From NCBI RefSeq assembly GCF_010723305.1, contig NZ_BLKW01000002.1, positions 620,001 to 684,000 of the forward strand: DNA of 64,000 nt. The letters run 5' to 3'. The position numbers and the translations under genes are program-made. Shown here piece by piece: positions 1 to 9,859 of the stretch. This stretch comes from Mycobacterium botniense. Its GTDB lineage: Bacteria > Actinomycetota > Actinomycetes > Mycobacteriales > Mycobacteriaceae. The stretch's first letter is position 1, and each line of letters opens with the position of its first letter. The notes beneath the pieces are model-generated. The model did no database searches. It saw only the letters and a list, made by a program, of their open reading frames with translations, and was not told the DNA's origin.

Positions 1-508
1 CACCCGGCGCTTCCGCGTGTACACCACCGACGACGTGCTCGGCGTGGAAATGGCCGGGGCGCTGAAAAATGTGTACGCGATCGCCGTCGGCATGGGTTAC
101 TCCCTGGGTATCGGCGAAAACACCCGCGCCATGGTGATGGCACGCTCGGTGCGCGAGATGTCCAAACTCGGCGAGGCGATGGGCGGGCAGCGCGACACTT
201 TCGCCGGTTTGGCCGGCATGGGCGACCTGATCGTCACCTGCACCAGTCAGCGCAGCCGCAACCGGTATGTGGGTGAACAACTGGGAGCGGGCAAGCCGAT
301 CGACGAGATCATCGCGTCGATGAACCAGGTCGCCGAGGGCGTGCGCGCCGCCAGCGTGGTGATGGAGTTCGCCGATAAATACGGGCTGAGCATGCCGATC
401 GCCCGCGAAGTCGACGCCGTGATCAATCACGGCTCCACCGTGGAGCAGGCCTACCGCGGGCTGATGGTGGAGGCCCCTGGGCACGAGGTCCACGGGCCGG
501 GCTTCTAG
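1..508 (+). CDS. gpsA: NAD(P)H-dependent glycerol-3-phosphate dehydrogenase, 3' part
   Basis: The reading frame is open from the left edge (first codon at position 2), so the N-terminal NAD-binding half lies outside the window. The visible part is the C-terminal helical substrate-binding domain: GALKNVYAIAVG carries the conserved catalytic lysine of this family, followed by the AGMGDLIVTC and SRNRYVG segments typical of GpsA. The enzyme reduces dihydroxyacetone phosphate to sn-glycerol-3-phosphate for phospholipid synthesis in the cytoplasm. By position it matches Rv0564c (gpdA1) of M. tuberculosis. The stop codon shares the palindrome CTAG with the stop of the convergent oxidoreductase gene, so there is no intergenic space between the two. 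Confidence 0.95.
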   Translation, partial: TRRFRVYTTDDVLGVEMAGALKNVYAIAVGMGYSLGIGENTRAMVMARSVREMSKLGEAMGGQRDTFAGLAGMGDLIVTCTSQRSRNRYVGEQLGAGKPIDEIIASMNQVAEGVRAASVVMEFADKYGLSMPIAREVDAVINHGSTVEQAYRGLMVEAPGHEVHGPGF

Positions 509-1533
509 CGTGCGTTCATCAGACCGGGCGAGCATTCGGTGATCAGCGCGTTCAGGTTTTCCTGAACGCGTTGGGGCGCAATGCCGATCGACGGGGCGTA
601 CAGCATGATGTGATCCAGGACGCCCGTGTACCGGCGCAGCCCGTCACGGACCTGCGCGGCTGTGCCGGCCACTCCCATGGTGTCGATCATCTCGTCGGAG
701 ACGGCGTCGAACATCGCCGCAAAGTCGCGCCGGGCGAAAGCCTCGCGAATGGCTTGCCCTTCTTTGGTGAAGCCGTTCACGTCAAGCACCAGATCGTAGG
801 TCTTCACCGAAGCGTAAAAGGCGATCTGCTGGGCGAGTTCGCGGCGAGCCACCTCCGGGTCGTCGTGGATGGAGCACATCACCATGGAGATGATCTCGAT
901 ATCGTTTGGGTCCCGCCCGGCGTGCGCGGCCCCTTTGGCGATGGCGGGCTTGACGATTTCCTCGACGTAGGTCGTCGTGAACAGCGGGTGACCGGCCAGG
1001 CCGTCGGCGACCCGGCCGGCGGCTTCGCACATGCGGGGGCGCACACCGGCGGTGACGATCGGGATGTTGCGTGCCGGAGGTTTGACCGCCTCGGTGGGCA
1101 CCAGGTTCATCCGGTAGAAACGACCCTCGTGCCGGATCGGCCCCTCGTGCAGGTTCCAGATGCGGCGCACCAGCGGAACAAGTTCCTCCATCCGCAGCGC
1201 CGGAGCGGACGTGTCGGCCACACCGTGCCAGTCGCTCATCATGCGTTTGGTTCCGTTGCCGATACCGAGCACCACCCGGCCGCCGGACAGCTCGTCGAGG
1301 TCGCGGGCTTCGGTGGCCAGCACCAGTGGGCTGCGGCCGATGCCGTAGAGAATCGACGAGCCCACCCGGCAGGTGCGCGTCGCGGCGGCCATCGCGGCCA
1401 TCGAAATGGTGCCCGACCGGGAATAGAATTCGGAGGCCCACACGGCGTCGAAGCCGGCCCGGTCGGCGGCCTCGGCGGTCTCGGCCAGTGCTCTGAGGTG
1501 CGGGCTCAGGATCGCTACACCATACGTGCTCAT
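505..1533 (-). CDS. LLM-class (luciferase-like) F420-dependent oxidoreductase
   Basis: A 342-residue protein with the luciferase-like monooxygenase TIM-barrel fold: N-terminal AETAEAADRAGFDAVWASEF, the strand-4 region ELSGGRVVLGIGNGTKRMM, and the late IPIVTAGVRPRMCEAAGRVADG segment. In mycobacteria most proteins of this pattern use coenzyme F420 rather than FMN; that is family knowledge, not visible here, and the substrate is unknown. It is convergent with gpsA, overlapping it by four bases at the stops. The ATG start gives the normal family length. Not part of the menaquinone cluster functionally as far as can be seen. Confidence 0.85.
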   Translation of the reverse strand: MSTYGVAILSPHLRALAETAEAADRAGFDAVWASEFYSRSGTISMAAMAAATRTCRVGSSILYGIGRSPLVLATEARDLDELSGGRVVLGIGNGTKRMMSDWHGVADTSAPALRMEELVPLVRRIWNLHEGPIRHEGRFYRMNLVPTEAVKPPARNIPIVTAGVRPRMCEAAGRVADGLAGHPLFTTTYVEEIVKPAIAKGAAHAGRDPNDIEIISMVMCSIHDDPEVARRELAQQIAFYASVKTYDLVLDVNGFTKEGQAIREAFARRDFAAMFDAVSDEMIDTMGVAGTAAQVRDGLRRYTGVLDHIMLYAPSIGIAPQRVQENLNALITECSPGLMNAR

Positions 1534-1677
1534 CGCCCCATTACAACCCGCTGCGTCGCGCGGATGGTGCGCGGGTCACGCCAATGTGTGATCCCAGCAG
1601 AAACAGAAGTTACTTCACCCACACCAGCACCTGGACGGGGCCTGACACCGTGCTGCGAAGCGATGGCGTATCCGATA

Positions 1678-2022
1678 TCACCAGTCGAGGAGACTGCTTG
1701 GCTGCCGGCCTGCCAGTTTCTGGATTACCAACTGGTTCATCGACACACCCTGTTCGGCGGCCTCGACGGCGAGGCGCGCGTGCAGCGCGGGTGAGGTCCT
1801 GACCACGAACGTGCCGCTGTATTTGCGTTCGGTCAGTGGTGCGGGCACCTCGTCCCCGGCTGCTTGCCTCTCGGCGATCACCTCGTCGACGGCTTGCTCG
1901 ATGGCGGCAATCGCTTCCCTTAGGGTCGGCGCCCACCGGGACAACCGTGGGAACTCCAGGCAGCGTCCCGCGTATTCGCCGTGCTCAGGCCACCATTCAG
2001 CACGATAGGTGTAGTGATTCAT
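1678..2022 (-). CDS. HicB-like antitoxin / RHH protein, apparently orphan
   Basis: The 114-residue product has the HicB layout: an N-terminal beta-alpha HicB fold (YRAEWWPEHGEYAGRCLEFP, then TLREAIAAIEQAVDEVI) and a C-terminal ribbon-helix-helix segment (FVVRTSPALHARLAVEAAEQ, then GVSMNQLVIQKLAG). HicB proteins bind the RNase toxin HicA and repress their own operon. No HicA-like reading frame (a dsRNA-binding fold of about 60-80 residues) is seen on either side: 87 bases separate it from htpX and about 140 from the oxidoreductase gene. It may be a stand-alone regulator or the survivor of a lost toxin-antitoxin pair. Confidence 0.75.
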   Translation of the reverse strand: MNHYTYRAEWWPEHGEYAGRCLEFPRLSRWAPTLREAIAAIEQAVDEVIAERQAAGDEVPAPLTERKYSGTFVVRTSPALHARLAVEAAEQGVSMNQLVIQKLAGRQPSSLLDW

Positions 2023-2109
2023 AGCGGAGTGATATCACATCCGACATCGTATTGGCGGAGATCGTGCCCGCCCTCCCAGAGATTCACGAGGCTGCTGGGG
2101 CTGGTGAGA

Positions 2110-2973
2110 CTAGCCGCGCGCCATCGCCTCAAGTCTGCGGATCCGGTCGGCGATCGGCGGGTGTGTCGAAAACAGCGAGCCGATCCGCTCGCCGGCACGG
2201 AACGGGTTGGCGATCATCAAATGGGCCTGGCTGGCCAGCTGCGGCTCCGGCGGCAGCGGAGCCGCTTGGACGCCGGCCGAGATCTTGCGCAGCGCCGACG
2301 CCAGCGCCAGCGGGTCGCCGGTCAAAACCGCACCCGACTCATCGGCCTGGTATTCGCGCGAACGCGAAACCGCCAGCCGCACCACCGTCGCCGCGATCGG
2401 TCCCAGCAGCGAAACAAGGAGTAGCGCAAAGGGATTCCCGCCTTCGCGGTTGTTTCCGCCGACCATCCCGGCGAACATGGCCATGTTGGCCAGTGCGGTG
2501 ATCACCGACGCCATCGCGCCGGCGACACAGGAGATCAAAATGTCACGGTTGTACACGTGCGACAGCTCGTGGCCCAGCACGGCGCGCAGCTCCCGTTCAT
2601 TGAGGATTTGCAGGATGCCGCTGGTACAGCACACCGCAGCGTTGCGGGGGTTGCGGCCGGTGGCAAATGCGTTGGGCGCGTTGGTGTCACTGATGTACAG
2701 CCGCGGCATAGGCTGATGCGCGGCGGTGGCCAGTTCGCGCACGATCCGATACATCGCCGGGGCCTGCACTTCCGAGACCGGCTGCGCGTGCATCGCCCGC
2801 AACGCCAGCTTGTCGCTGTTGTAGTAGGTGTAGACGTTCATCCCCACGGCCAGCAGCACCGCTATCCACAACGCTGTCCTGCCGAACAGCCCCCCGACAA
2901 ACACAATCAGCGCCGACATGCCGACCAACAGCGCGAACGTCTTGAACCTGTTGGCGTGCGGATGCCAGGTCAT
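2110..2973 (-). CDS. htpX: HtpX membrane zinc metalloprotease (M48)
   Basis: A 287-residue inner-membrane protease for quality control of membrane proteins. The zinc site is visible: HELSH at residues 135-139 with the third ligand in SREYQAD at about E208. Two hydrophobic helices occupy residues 14-50, and two more lie between the zinc ligands (about 145-202). I start it at the ATG at 2973 ([10 protein letters not shown]) because AGGAGG sits 5 bases upstream; an in-frame ATG 21 bases earlier has no such site. Its place next to grcC1 matches Rv0563 in M. tuberculosis. Confidence 0.95.
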   Translation of the reverse strand: MTWHPHANRFKTFALLVGMSALIVFVGGLFGRTALWIAVLLAVGMNVYTYYNSDKLALRAMHAQPVSEVQAPAMYRIVRELATAAHQPMPRLYISDTNAPNAFATGRNPRNAAVCCTSGILQILNERELRAVLGHELSHVYNRDILISCVAGAMASVITALANMAMFAGMVGGNNREGGNPFALLLVSLLGPIAATVVRLAVSRSREYQADESGAVLTGDPLALASALRKISAGVQAAPLPPEPQLASQAHLMIANPFRAGERIGSLFSTHPPIADRIRRLEAMARG

Positions 2974-3041
2974 CAGTTCCTCCTGCGAAGTCACGGGTAC
3001 TGCTGATTAAACGCCCACGACGACCGTACGGGTTCCGGGGC

Positions 3042-4049
3042 TTAACCATGCCGATTGATGGTGTAGTCAACCAACGTTTCCAGGGCCTGTCTCCCGGCGA
3101 CATCGGGCAGCGCGGCCAGCTCCGCGCGCGCCTGAGCCGCGTAGCGGGCCACGATATCTTTCGCCTTGGCCACCCCCGCCGATGCCCGCAACAGCCGCAG
3201 CGCCTCGGCCAGCACGGCGTCGTCGTCGACCGGACCGGTCAGCAGCTGGCGCAACCGCTCGGCGTCGGGCCCGGTTTCCCGCAGCGCGTAGAGCACCGGC
3301 AGCGTGTGCACTCCCTCCCGCAGGTCGGTGCCGGGGAGCTTGCCGGACTCGTCGGGGTCGCTGTCGATGTCGATGATGTCGTCGGAAATCTGAAACGCGG
3401 TGCCGACGATGCCGCCGAGCCGGCTCAGCCGTTCGATCTGATCGTGGTCAGCACCGGAAAACATCGCACCAAAGCGGCCCGCCGCGCCGATCAGGCAGGC
3501 CGTCTTCTCGTGCACCACCCGCAGGTAGTGCTCGATGGCATCCACGCCCTCGGCCGCACCGCGGGTTTCGCGCATCTGGCCGATCACCAGCTGGGCGAAG
3601 GTTTCGGCGATCACGCGCACCGCCTCCGGGCCCAGCCGAGACACCAGCCGTGAGGCCGTGGCGAACAAGTAATCGCCCGCGAGGATCGCGATGTTATTGC
3701 TCCAGCGGACATTGGCGCTGGGGGCGCCACGGCGAACCTGTGCCTCGTCCATCACGTCGTCGTGATACAGCGTCGCCAGGTGCACCAGCTCGATGACCGC
3801 GCCGGCGATGGTCACCTCATGGGCGTCCGGCTGCGGGCCGAGCTGGGCGGACAGCACGGTGAAAAGCGGCCGAAACCGTTTACCGCCGGCCTCGAACAGG
3901 TACAACACCGACTCGGCCATCAGCTCGTCGGCGTTGCGCAGCTCGTTTTCCATCAGCTGCTCGATGCGTGCCACACCGTCCCGCACAGCCGCGGCGAAGG
4001 CGGTGTCGCCGAAATCGACACCTGCCACCACAGTCGCCGGAGTTCCCAC
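3042..4049 (-). CDS. grcC1: Polyprenyl (geranylgeranyl-type) diphosphate synthase
   Basis: A 335-residue trans-prenyltransferase. Both aspartate-rich motifs are present: DDVMD at residues 97-101 (followed by the RR of QVRRGAPS) and DDIID at 223-227, with the GGKRFRP allylic-substrate motif at about 55-61. It condenses isopentenyl diphosphate onto an allylic primer. Length and position match GrcC1 (Rv0562). Placement beside menJ, menG and the men genes suggests it makes the polyprenyl side chain of menaquinone, an inference from context; product chain length cannot be read from the sequence. It is divergent from menJ with only 15 bases between the start codons. Confidence 0.93.
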   Translation of the reverse strand: MGTPATVVAGVDFGDTAFAAAVRDGVARIEQLMENELRNADELMAESVLYLFEAGGKRFRPLFTVLSAQLGPQPDAHEVTIAGAVIELVHLATLYHDDVMDEAQVRRGAPSANVRWSNNIAILAGDYLFATASRLVSRLGPEAVRVIAETFAQLVIGQMRETRGAAEGVDAIEHYLRVVHEKTACLIGAAGRFGAMFSGADHDQIERLSRLGGIVGTAFQISDDIIDIDSDPDESGKLPGTDLREGVHTLPVLYALRETGPDAERLRQLLTGPVDDDAVLAEALRLLRASAGVAKAKDIVARYAAQARAELAALPDVAGRQALETLVDYTINRHG

Positions 4050-4064
4050 CCGACCAACATACTG

Positions 4065-5291
4065 GTGAAGGTGGACACCGGAGCCGACGTGGTGGTGGTG
4101 GGCGCCGGGCCGGCCGGGTCGGCGGCGGCGGCCTGGGCCGCCCGGGCCGGACGCGATGTGCTCGTCATCGACTCGGCGAGTTTTCCGCGCGACAAAGCCT
4201 GCGGCGACGGGCTGACCCCGCGTGCGGTGACCGAGCTGAAGCGGCTGGGACTGGGTGAGTGGCTAAAGACCCGCATCCAGCACCGGGGTTTGACGATGAG
4301 CGGATTCGGTGGCGAGGTGCAGGTGCACTGGCCCGGCCCGTCGTTTCCGTCGACCGGCAGCGCGGTCGCCCGCGTCGAGCTGGACGAGCGAATCCGCACA
4401 GTCGCCGAGGACTCCGGCGCACGAATGTTGTTAGGTGTCAAAGCTGTTGGCGTGAACCATGATTCGACCGGACGAGTGGTGTCGGTGGTGCTCGCCGACG
4501 GCAGCGAGATCGGTTGCGGGGCACTGATCGTCGCCGACGGAGCGCGCTCGTCGCTGGGGCGCAAACTGGGCCGGCGCTGGCATCAGGAGACGGTGTACGG
4601 TGTCGCCGCGCGCGGATATCTGTCGTCGCCGCGCGCCGACGAACCGTGGCTGACTTCGCATGTGGAATTGCGCTCTCCGGACGGCGCAATACTGCCTGGC
4701 TATGGCTGGATTTTTCCGCTGGGCAATCACCAGGTGAACATCGGTGTGGGGGCGTTGTCGACCGCAAAACGGCCCGCCGAGCTGGCGCTGCGACCGCTGA
4801 TCTGCGACTACGCCAAGCTGCGCCGCGACGAGTGGGGGTTCACCGAAACGCCCAGGGCGATCTCGTCGGCACTGCTGCCGATGGGCGGTGCGGTGACACG
4901 TGTGGCCGGGCCGAACTGGATGCTGATCGGTGACGCCGCGGCCTGCGTCAACCCGCTCAACGGCGAAGGCATCGACTACGGCCTGGAGGGCGGGCGGCTG
5001 GCCGTGGAACTGCTGGGTTCCCCGGACCTGTCGCGGGCCTGGCCGGCGGTGCTGCAACACCACTACGGGCGCGCGTTTTCGGTGGGCCGGCGGCTGGCGT
5101 TATTGCTGACGTTCCCGCGGTTCTTACCGGCAACCGGCCCGGTCGCGATGCGCTCGGCGACAGTGATGAGCATCGCGGTGCGGGTGATGGCCAACCTGGT
5201 CACCGACGAGGACGCCGATTGGGTGGCGCGGCTGTGGCGCGGCGGCGGGCGGGCCTCGCAGCTACTCGATCACCGCCCGCCGTTCACGTAG
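4065..5291 (+). CDS. menJ: Menaquinone side-chain reductase MenJ (geranylgeranyl reductase family)
   Basis: A 408-residue flavoprotein. The FAD-binding dinucleotide fold is at the N-terminus (VVVVGAGPAGSAAAAWAARA, glycines near residues 13-18), with the second FAD motif GDAAACVNPLNGEGIDYGLE late in the protein. MenJ (Rv0561c) saturates one isoprene unit of menaquinone to give MK-9(II-H2). I chose the GTG at 4065 (VKVDTGAD) because it gives exactly the family length; the frame is open further upstream but that stretch is antisense to grcC1. The salicylate-inducible methyltransferase gene Rv0560c, which follows in M. tuberculosis, is missing here. Confidence 0.93.
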   Translation: MKVDTGADVVVVGAGPAGSAAAAWAARAGRDVLVIDSASFPRDKACGDGLTPRAVTELKRLGLGEWLKTRIQHRGLTMSGFGGEVQVHWPGPSFPSTGSAVARVELDERIRTVAEDSGARMLLGVKAVGVNHDSTGRVVSVVLADGSEIGCGALIVADGARSSLGRKLGRRWHQETVYGVAARGYLSSPRADEPWLTSHVELRSPDGAILPGYGWIFPLGNHQVNIGVGALSTAKRPAELALRPLICDYAKLRRDEWGFTETPRAISSALLPMGGAVTRVAGPNWMLIGDAAACVNPLNGEGIDYGLEGGRLAVELLGSPDLSRAWPAVLQHHYGRAFSVGRRLALLLTFPRFLPATGPVAMRSATVMSIAVRVMANLVTDEDADWVARLWRGGGRASQLLDHRPPFT

Positions 5292-5307
5292 GGGTACTAT
5301 CCAGCCT

Positions 5308-5649
5308 ATGAAACTCACGGCGCTGCTGGCAGGAATCCTCGCCGCTACCGGAATCAGCCTGGCCGCGCCGGCGGACGCCGACGATTACGACACCCAGTTC
5401 ATGCAGCAGATCCACACCTTCGGCATCTACGGCCCCCAGGACTACGATGCGTGGCTGGCCAAGATCGCCTGTGACCGGCTGGGTAAGGGTGTGGACGCGA
5501 ACGCCTATCAATCGGCGACATTTCTGCAGCGCAATCTCCCCAGGGGTACTACTCAGGCCCAGTCGTTCCAATTCCTCGGCGCCGCTATCGGCCACTACTG
5601 CCCGGAACTGGCGCCCCGGCTGCAGGAAGTCGGGGTCCAGCACGGCTGA
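5308..5649 (+). CDS. Secreted DUF732 protein, Rv0559c-like
   Basis: A 113-residue small secreted protein. Residues 1-24 are a signal peptide (hydrophobic core ALLAGILAATGISLA, cleavage after PADA before DDYD). The mature part has the DUF732 pattern FGIYGPQDYDAWLAKIACDR with two cysteines (in ACDR and HYCPE) that probably form a disulfide. The same gene lies next to menG in M. tuberculosis (Rv0559c). Function unknown. It starts 16 bases after the menJ stop and could be cotranscribed with it. Confidence 0.88.
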   Translation: MKLTALLAGILAATGISLAAPADADDYDTQFMQQIHTFGIYGPQDYDAWLAKIACDRLGKGVDANAYQSATFLQRNLPRGTTQAQSFQFLGAAIGHYCPELAPRLQEVGVQHG

Positions 5650-5709
5650 GGCCCGGTTGGGCGGCCGCGCATGCCGACGCATACCGGTCGCAAACCGGTG
5701 TGGTCATCG

Positions 5710-6402
5710 TCAACGGTGTGGTTTATCGCCGCTATGCACGGCGACGATGCCGCCGGTCAGGTTGCGCCACCGCACCCCCGACCAGCCGGCCCCGGCAATC
5801 ATCTCGGCCAGCGCGGCCTGGTCGGGCCAGGCTCTGATCGACTCGGCAAGGTAGACATAGGCTTCCGGGTTGCTGGAAACCGCGCGGGCCACCCGCGGCA
5901 GCGCCCGCATGAGGTACTGCTTGTAGAGCGTGGCGATCACTGGCCGGGTCGGCGTGGAGAATTCGCACACCACCAGGCGGCCGCCGGGCCGGGTGACGCG
6001 GGCCATTTCGCGCAGGCCGGCCACCGGCTCGGCCAGGTTGCGCAGCCCAAAGCTGATGGTGACCGCGTCGAAGACCCCGTCAGCAAACGGCAGCCGGGTC
6101 GCATCACCGGCGACCTTCGGGACGTAGCGGGCCGCGCCGGCGGCGAGCATGCCCACCGAGAAATCCACGGCCACGCACCACGCCCCGGATTTGGCCAGCT
6201 CCACCGTCGACACAGCCGTGCCCGCGGCGAGGTCCAGCACCTTGTCCCCGGACGACACCGGCAGCGCTAACCGGGTGGCGCGTCGCCAGTAGCGGTCCCG
6301 GCCGAGTGAGAGCACGGTGTTGGTCAGGTCGTAGCGGCGCGCGACGGCGTCGAACATCGACGCCACCGCATCAGGATCCTTGTTGAGGGCCGCCCGACTC
6401 AC
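5710..6402 (-). CDS. menG: Demethylmenaquinone methyltransferase
   Basis: A 230-residue class I SAM-dependent methyltransferase of the UbiE/MenG family. Visible motifs: [20 protein letters not shown] at the N-terminus (family signature), the SAM loop [16 protein letters not shown], and the later [18 protein letters not shown]. It performs the last step of menaquinone synthesis, methylating demethylmenaquinone. GTG start at 6402. It reads against the small secreted protein gene, leaving 60 bases between their stops, and the mannosyltransferase gene ends just upstream of it. Confidence 0.94.
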   Translation of the reverse strand: MSRAALNKDPDAVASMFDAVARRYDLTNTVLSLGRDRYWRRATRLALPVSSGDKVLDLAAGTAVSTVELAKSGAWCVAVDFSVGMLAAGAARYVPKVAGDATRLPFADGVFDAVTISFGLRNLAEPVAGLREMARVTRPGGRLVVCEFSTPTRPVIATLYKQYLMRALPRVARAVSSNPEAYVYLAESIRAWPDQAALAEMIAGAGWSGVRWRNLTGGIVAVHSGDKPHR

Positions 6403-6419
6403 AACGCCGACGCTACCGT

Positions 6420-7547
6420 TCAGGCGGCCACGGCGCGCGGCCTCCCCCGCACCGCCTCGTAGTGGCCCAGCAACTCCTCGCAGATGGCCGGCCAGCCGCG
6501 GTGCAGCACACTGCGCCGTGCTGCCGGTGAGTAGCGCGGCCGTTGGTCGATCAGATGGGCCACGGCGGTGAGCAACCGGGTTTCGAACTCGTCGACAGGC
6601 AGCAACAATCCGGTGCGATACGACATCACCAGGTCGCGTGGGCCGCCGGCGTCGGGGGCGATCACCGGCAGCCCCGACGCCAGCGCTTCTTGCACGACCT
6701 GACCGAACGTCTCGTGTTCGCCGGGATGCACGAAGACGTCCATGCTGGCGTACGCCGCGGCGAGCTCGTCGCCGTACAGCGGGCCGGTGAAAACAGCTGT
6801 GGGCATTGCAGATTGCAGCTTGGCGCGGTCGATGCCATCACCGACGATCACGAGCTGGACGGTGTCGCTGCGGGCCAGCGCTGCCAGGCGGTCGACATGC
6901 TTCTCCGGTGCCAGCCGCCCCACAAAACCGACGATCGGTTTGCCGTCCGGCGACCACCGCCGCCGCAGCGCCGGGTCGCGCGCCGACGGTGTGAACCGCA
7001 GCACGTCAACACCGCGCGCCCATCGATACACACGGGGAATGCCATGGGCTGCAAGGCTTTCCATCGACGCGGTTGACGGCGCCAGGGTGCGGTCAGCGCG
7101 GCTGTGCAGATGGCGAAGCCATGCCCACACCGCCCGCGACGCGATCCCCGCACCGTAGCTGGGCGCGAAACCCGCGACGTCAGTCTGGAAGACCGCCACC
7201 GTCGGCACCCCGAGGCGGCGCGCGGCACATAGGCCGCCGTAACCGAGCAGGGCCGGCGATGCCAGATGCATGACGTCCGGTGCGAACCCGCGAAGTACGC
7301 GCACCAGCCGGGGCGTCGGCACACCAAGCGGCAAGGTGGTCACCTTCGGGAACATCCGCGACGGTACGCGGTGCACCCGCACACCGTCGTGAAGCCGCTC
7401 GGCGCGGGGCTGACCCGGCGGGGTGTCGGGCGCGACGACAAGGGCTTCATGACCGGTGCGGCGCAGATGCTCGAGCACCCGCACGACCGAGTTGCTGACG
7501 CCGTTGACGTAGGGGAGAAACGACTCGGCGACGATCACGACGCGCAC
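6420..7547 (-). CDS. mgtA: GDP-mannose-dependent alpha-mannosyltransferase (GT4), MgtA/PimB type
   Basis: A 375-residue GT-B glycosyltransferase of family GT4. N-terminal [20 protein letters not shown] and the C-terminal [20 protein letters not shown] (E-x7-E nucleotide-sugar motif) are diagnostic; [15 protein letters not shown] opens the C-terminal Rossmann domain. By synteny and sequence it corresponds to Rv0557, which adds mannose to a glucuronosyl diacylglycerol and was once named pimB. It acts at the inner leaflet in glycolipid/lipomannan-like synthesis. GTG start at 7547. Confidence 0.9.
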   Translation of the reverse strand: MRVVIVAESFLPYVNGVSNSVVRVLEHLRRTGHEALVVAPDTPPGQPRAERLHDGVRVHRVPSRMFPKVTTLPLGVPTPRLVRVLRGFAPDVMHLASPALLGYGGLCAARRLGVPTVAVFQTDVAGFAPSYGAGIASRAVWAWLRHLHSRADRTLAPSTASMESLAAHGIPRVYRWARGVDVLRFTPSARDPALRRRWSPDGKPIVGFVGRLAPEKHVDRLAALARSDTVQLVIVGDGIDRAKLQSAMPTAVFTGPLYGDELAAAYASMDVFVHPGEHETFGQVVQEALASGLPVIAPDAGGPRDLVMSYRTGLLLPVDEFETRLLTAVAHLIDQRPRYSPAARRSVLHRGWPAICEELLGHYEAVRGRPRAVAA

Positions 7548-7636
7548 AACACCAGGGTGTCAGCGGCGGCTGTCGACGAGGTTGCCGACGGGCATACGGC
7601 ACGCGAAATCTCGGGGCGCGCCCCGCGCAAACCATC

Positions 7637-8140
7637 TCAGCCGGTGCGGCCCAACCGTTTTTCGATCAGCGCCACGCCCACCAGCACCACCCCGGCGACC
7701 AGCCAGCCCACCACCGCGACGGAGCCGGCCGGGATGATCGCCAGTTTGGCGTTGCGGTGCTGCACCCGCACCAGATTGGGGTCGTTTTTGTCGTACTCCA
7801 CGTAAATGCGCATGCCCGTTGCTAATTCGGACGGATACAACACACCCAGCTCGGGCCGATAGGTGATGCGGTCGGGTGTGACGAACTCGATGGTGGAACG
7901 CCGCGGGCCGGCGCTGAGCACCTCGGCCTGCGCGACGCCCATATTGTTTTCGATGGCCAGGTCGTTGCGCCAGGCGCCGGCCACCAACAGCACCGACTGC
8001 AGCGTGACCAGACCTGCCGCGATCAGCACGCCGATTCGCACCCACCGCAGGACGCGCCGTGCCCGGGTTTGCGGAGCATTGCCGTCAGACCCGTACACCA
8101 GGGTGCGCCAGAAGGCTTTTAGCGCCGTACCCGAATTCAT
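7637..8140 (-). CDS. DUF3592 membrane protein
   Basis: A 167-residue protein with two transmembrane helices (about residues 34-53, [20 protein letters not shown], and 138-157, [20 protein letters not shown]) flanking an extracytoplasmic beta-rich domain of about 80 residues containing [17 protein letters not shown]. This is the DUF3592 arrangement and matches Rv0556. Function unknown. Its start codon overlaps the menD stop by four bases (ATGA), so it is translationally coupled to menD. Confidence 0.85.
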   Translation of the reverse strand: MNSGTALKAFWRTLVYGSDGNAPQTRARRVLRWVRIGVLIAAGLVTLQSVLLVAGAWRNDLAIENNMGVAQAEVLSAGPRRSTIEFVTPDRITYRPELGVLYPSELATGMRIYVEYDKNDPNLVRVQHRNAKLAIIPAGSVAVVGWLVAGVVLVGVALIEKRLGRTG

Positions 8141-9795
8141 AGCGCAGCCTTGATGGCAGCATGCAGCTGGCGCAGCGAGGACCGGTCTGCTTTGACTTCC
8201 AAGACCCGCATCCCGCTAAAGGGTTCGTCGAGGGCGGCGCCCAGTTCCCCGACCTCGATCTGGCGGCTTTCCACATGGTATGCGCGGCACAGTGCGCCCA
8301 CGTCGACATCGTGCGGGGTGCCGAAAATGCGTGCGGACACATCGGAAAACCGCGGGTCGCCTTGTTCGAGCAGTTCGAAGATTCCCCCGCCGTTGTCGTT
8401 GGACACCACAATCGTCAGGTGCGCCGGAACCGGTTCGGTGGGGCCGATCAACAGCCCGGAACTGTCGTGCACGAATGTCAGGTCGCCGATCAGCGCGATG
8501 GTGCGCGCCGGAGACGCCGCGGGATTTCCCGTGCGTTCGTGGGCGAGTGCCGCACCGATCGCGGTGGACACGGTGCCGTCGATCCCGGCGACGCCGCGGT
8601 TGGAGCGCACCTTGATGCCGTGCGGGTTGAGCCCGACCAGCGCCGCGTCGCGCACCGGGTTGGACGCGCCCAGCACCAGCTGATCACCGGGCCGCAGCGC
8701 CTCGGCCACCGCGGCGGCCACGTGCAGGCCGGTGGTCAACGGGTGCGCCTTGAGCTGGCTGCGCACGGCGGCGAGGGCGTGCCGGTGCAGTTCCGCGCAC
8801 CGGTGCAGCCACGCCGGGTTGGGGGTTCCCGTGGTCACCGCCCGGGTGCCGGTGGCCTGCGAATTGCCTGACACATCCGGCCAGCGCGGCCCGGTGGTCA
8901 GCGCATACACCGGCACCGACGGGTCGGCCAGCAGCGCTTCCACCGGGCGGTGCAGGGTGGGCCGGCCCAGCATGATCACCTGCTGCGGGTGCAGCAGCGG
9001 CAACACCCAGGGATGCAGCGGGTTTTGCGCCGGCGGCGCGGTGGGCTCGGCGACGGTCGGCAGCCCCGCGAGGGCGGGGTGCACACCGGCGCCGTGCCCG
9101 GCGATCACGACGGTGTCGCGGGAGAGGTCGATCTCGAGCGGCTGGTCGAAGCTGACCGGCGGCGTGTAGGTCCACGGCCTGCCGCCCGGCCGGCCCGCCG
9201 GGGTGGGAACACCGCCCGGCTCAGGTTCCGGCTCGGGGACCAGCGGCTCTCGCAACGGGATGTCGAAGTGCACCGGGCCGGCGTTGGCGGTGCGCGCACC
9301 GGTGGCGGCCACCAACACCCGGCAGGTTGCCGAGCGCCAGGTCGCGTTGAGCGCATCGAGACGCTCGGGGGCGTCTTCGGCCAGACCCAGGCTGATGGTG
9401 GCGCGGACCTGGGTGCCGAAATAGCCCAGCTGCTCCATGGTCTGGTTGGCTCCGGTGCCCAGCAGTTCGTAGGGCCGGTTGGCCGATAACACGATCAGCG
9501 GCACTCGCGCGTAGTTGGCTTCCACAACGGCAGGACCCAGGTTGGCCACCGCGGTGCCCGATGTCATCGCGACACAGACCGGTGCGCCGGCGCCGATCGC
9601 CAGCCCGATGGCCAGATAACCGGCGGTGCGCTCGTCGATACGCACATGCAGCCGGATCCGCCCGGCCCGGTCGGCGTCCTGCAAGGCGAAGGCCAGCGGG
9701 GCGTTACGCGACCCGGGGCACAGCACCACATCCCGCACCCCGCCACGGATCAGTTCGTCGACGACGACACGCGCCTGTGTGGTGGACGGGTTCAC
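8137..9795 (-). CDS. menD: SEPHCHC synthase MenD
   Basis: A 552-residue ThDP-dependent enzyme that joins isochorismate and 2-oxoglutarate, the first committed step of menaquinone synthesis. The N-terminal pyrimidine domain shows [37 protein letters not shown] (catalytic glutamate in IDERTA) and [20 protein letters not shown]; the C-terminal PP domain has [15 protein letters not shown] and [15 protein letters not shown] start at the GTG at 9795 ([10 protein letters not shown]), which gives the family length (554 in M. tuberculosis); the longer open frame upstream has arginine/proline-rich non-coding character. First gene of an operon with the DUF3592 gene. Confidence 0.95.
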   Translation of the reverse strand: MNPSTTQARVVVDELIRGGVRDVVLCPGSRNAPLAFALQDADRAGRIRLHVRIDERTAGYLAIGLAIGAGAPVCVAMTSGTAVANLGPAVVEANYARVPLIVLSANRPYELLGTGANQTMEQLGYFGTQVRATISLGLAEDAPERLDALNATWRSATCRVLVAATGARTANAGPVHFDIPLREPLVPEPEPEPGGVPTPAGRPGGRPWTYTPPVSFDQPLEIDLSRDTVVIAGHGAGVHPALAGLPTVAEPTAPPAQNPLHPWVLPLLHPQQVIMLGRPTLHRPVEALLADPSVPVYALTTGPRWPDVSGNSQATGTRAVTTGTPNPAWLHRCAELHRHALAAVRSQLKAHPLTTGLHVAAAVAEALRPGDQLVLGASNPVRDAALVGLNPHGIKVRSNRGVAGIDGTVSTAIGAALAHERTGNPAASPARTIALIGDLTFVHDSSGLLIGPTEPVPAHLTIVVSNDNGGGIFELLEQGDPRFSDVSARIFGTPHDVDVGALCRAYHVESRQIEVGELGAALDEPFSGMRVLEVKADRSSLRQLHAAIKAAL

Positions 9796-9859
9796 GTGTA
9801 CAGCGTGGCACACCCCCGGCGGCGATGCGGGCCGCGGAGCGGCCCGCGGGCGAGTGGTT

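Noticed and set aside
571-1794. Long plus-strand open frame (407 codons) opposite the LLM oxidoreductase
   Set aside because: It is the antisense shadow of the oxidoreductase gene, rich in H, R, G and P and without family motifs.
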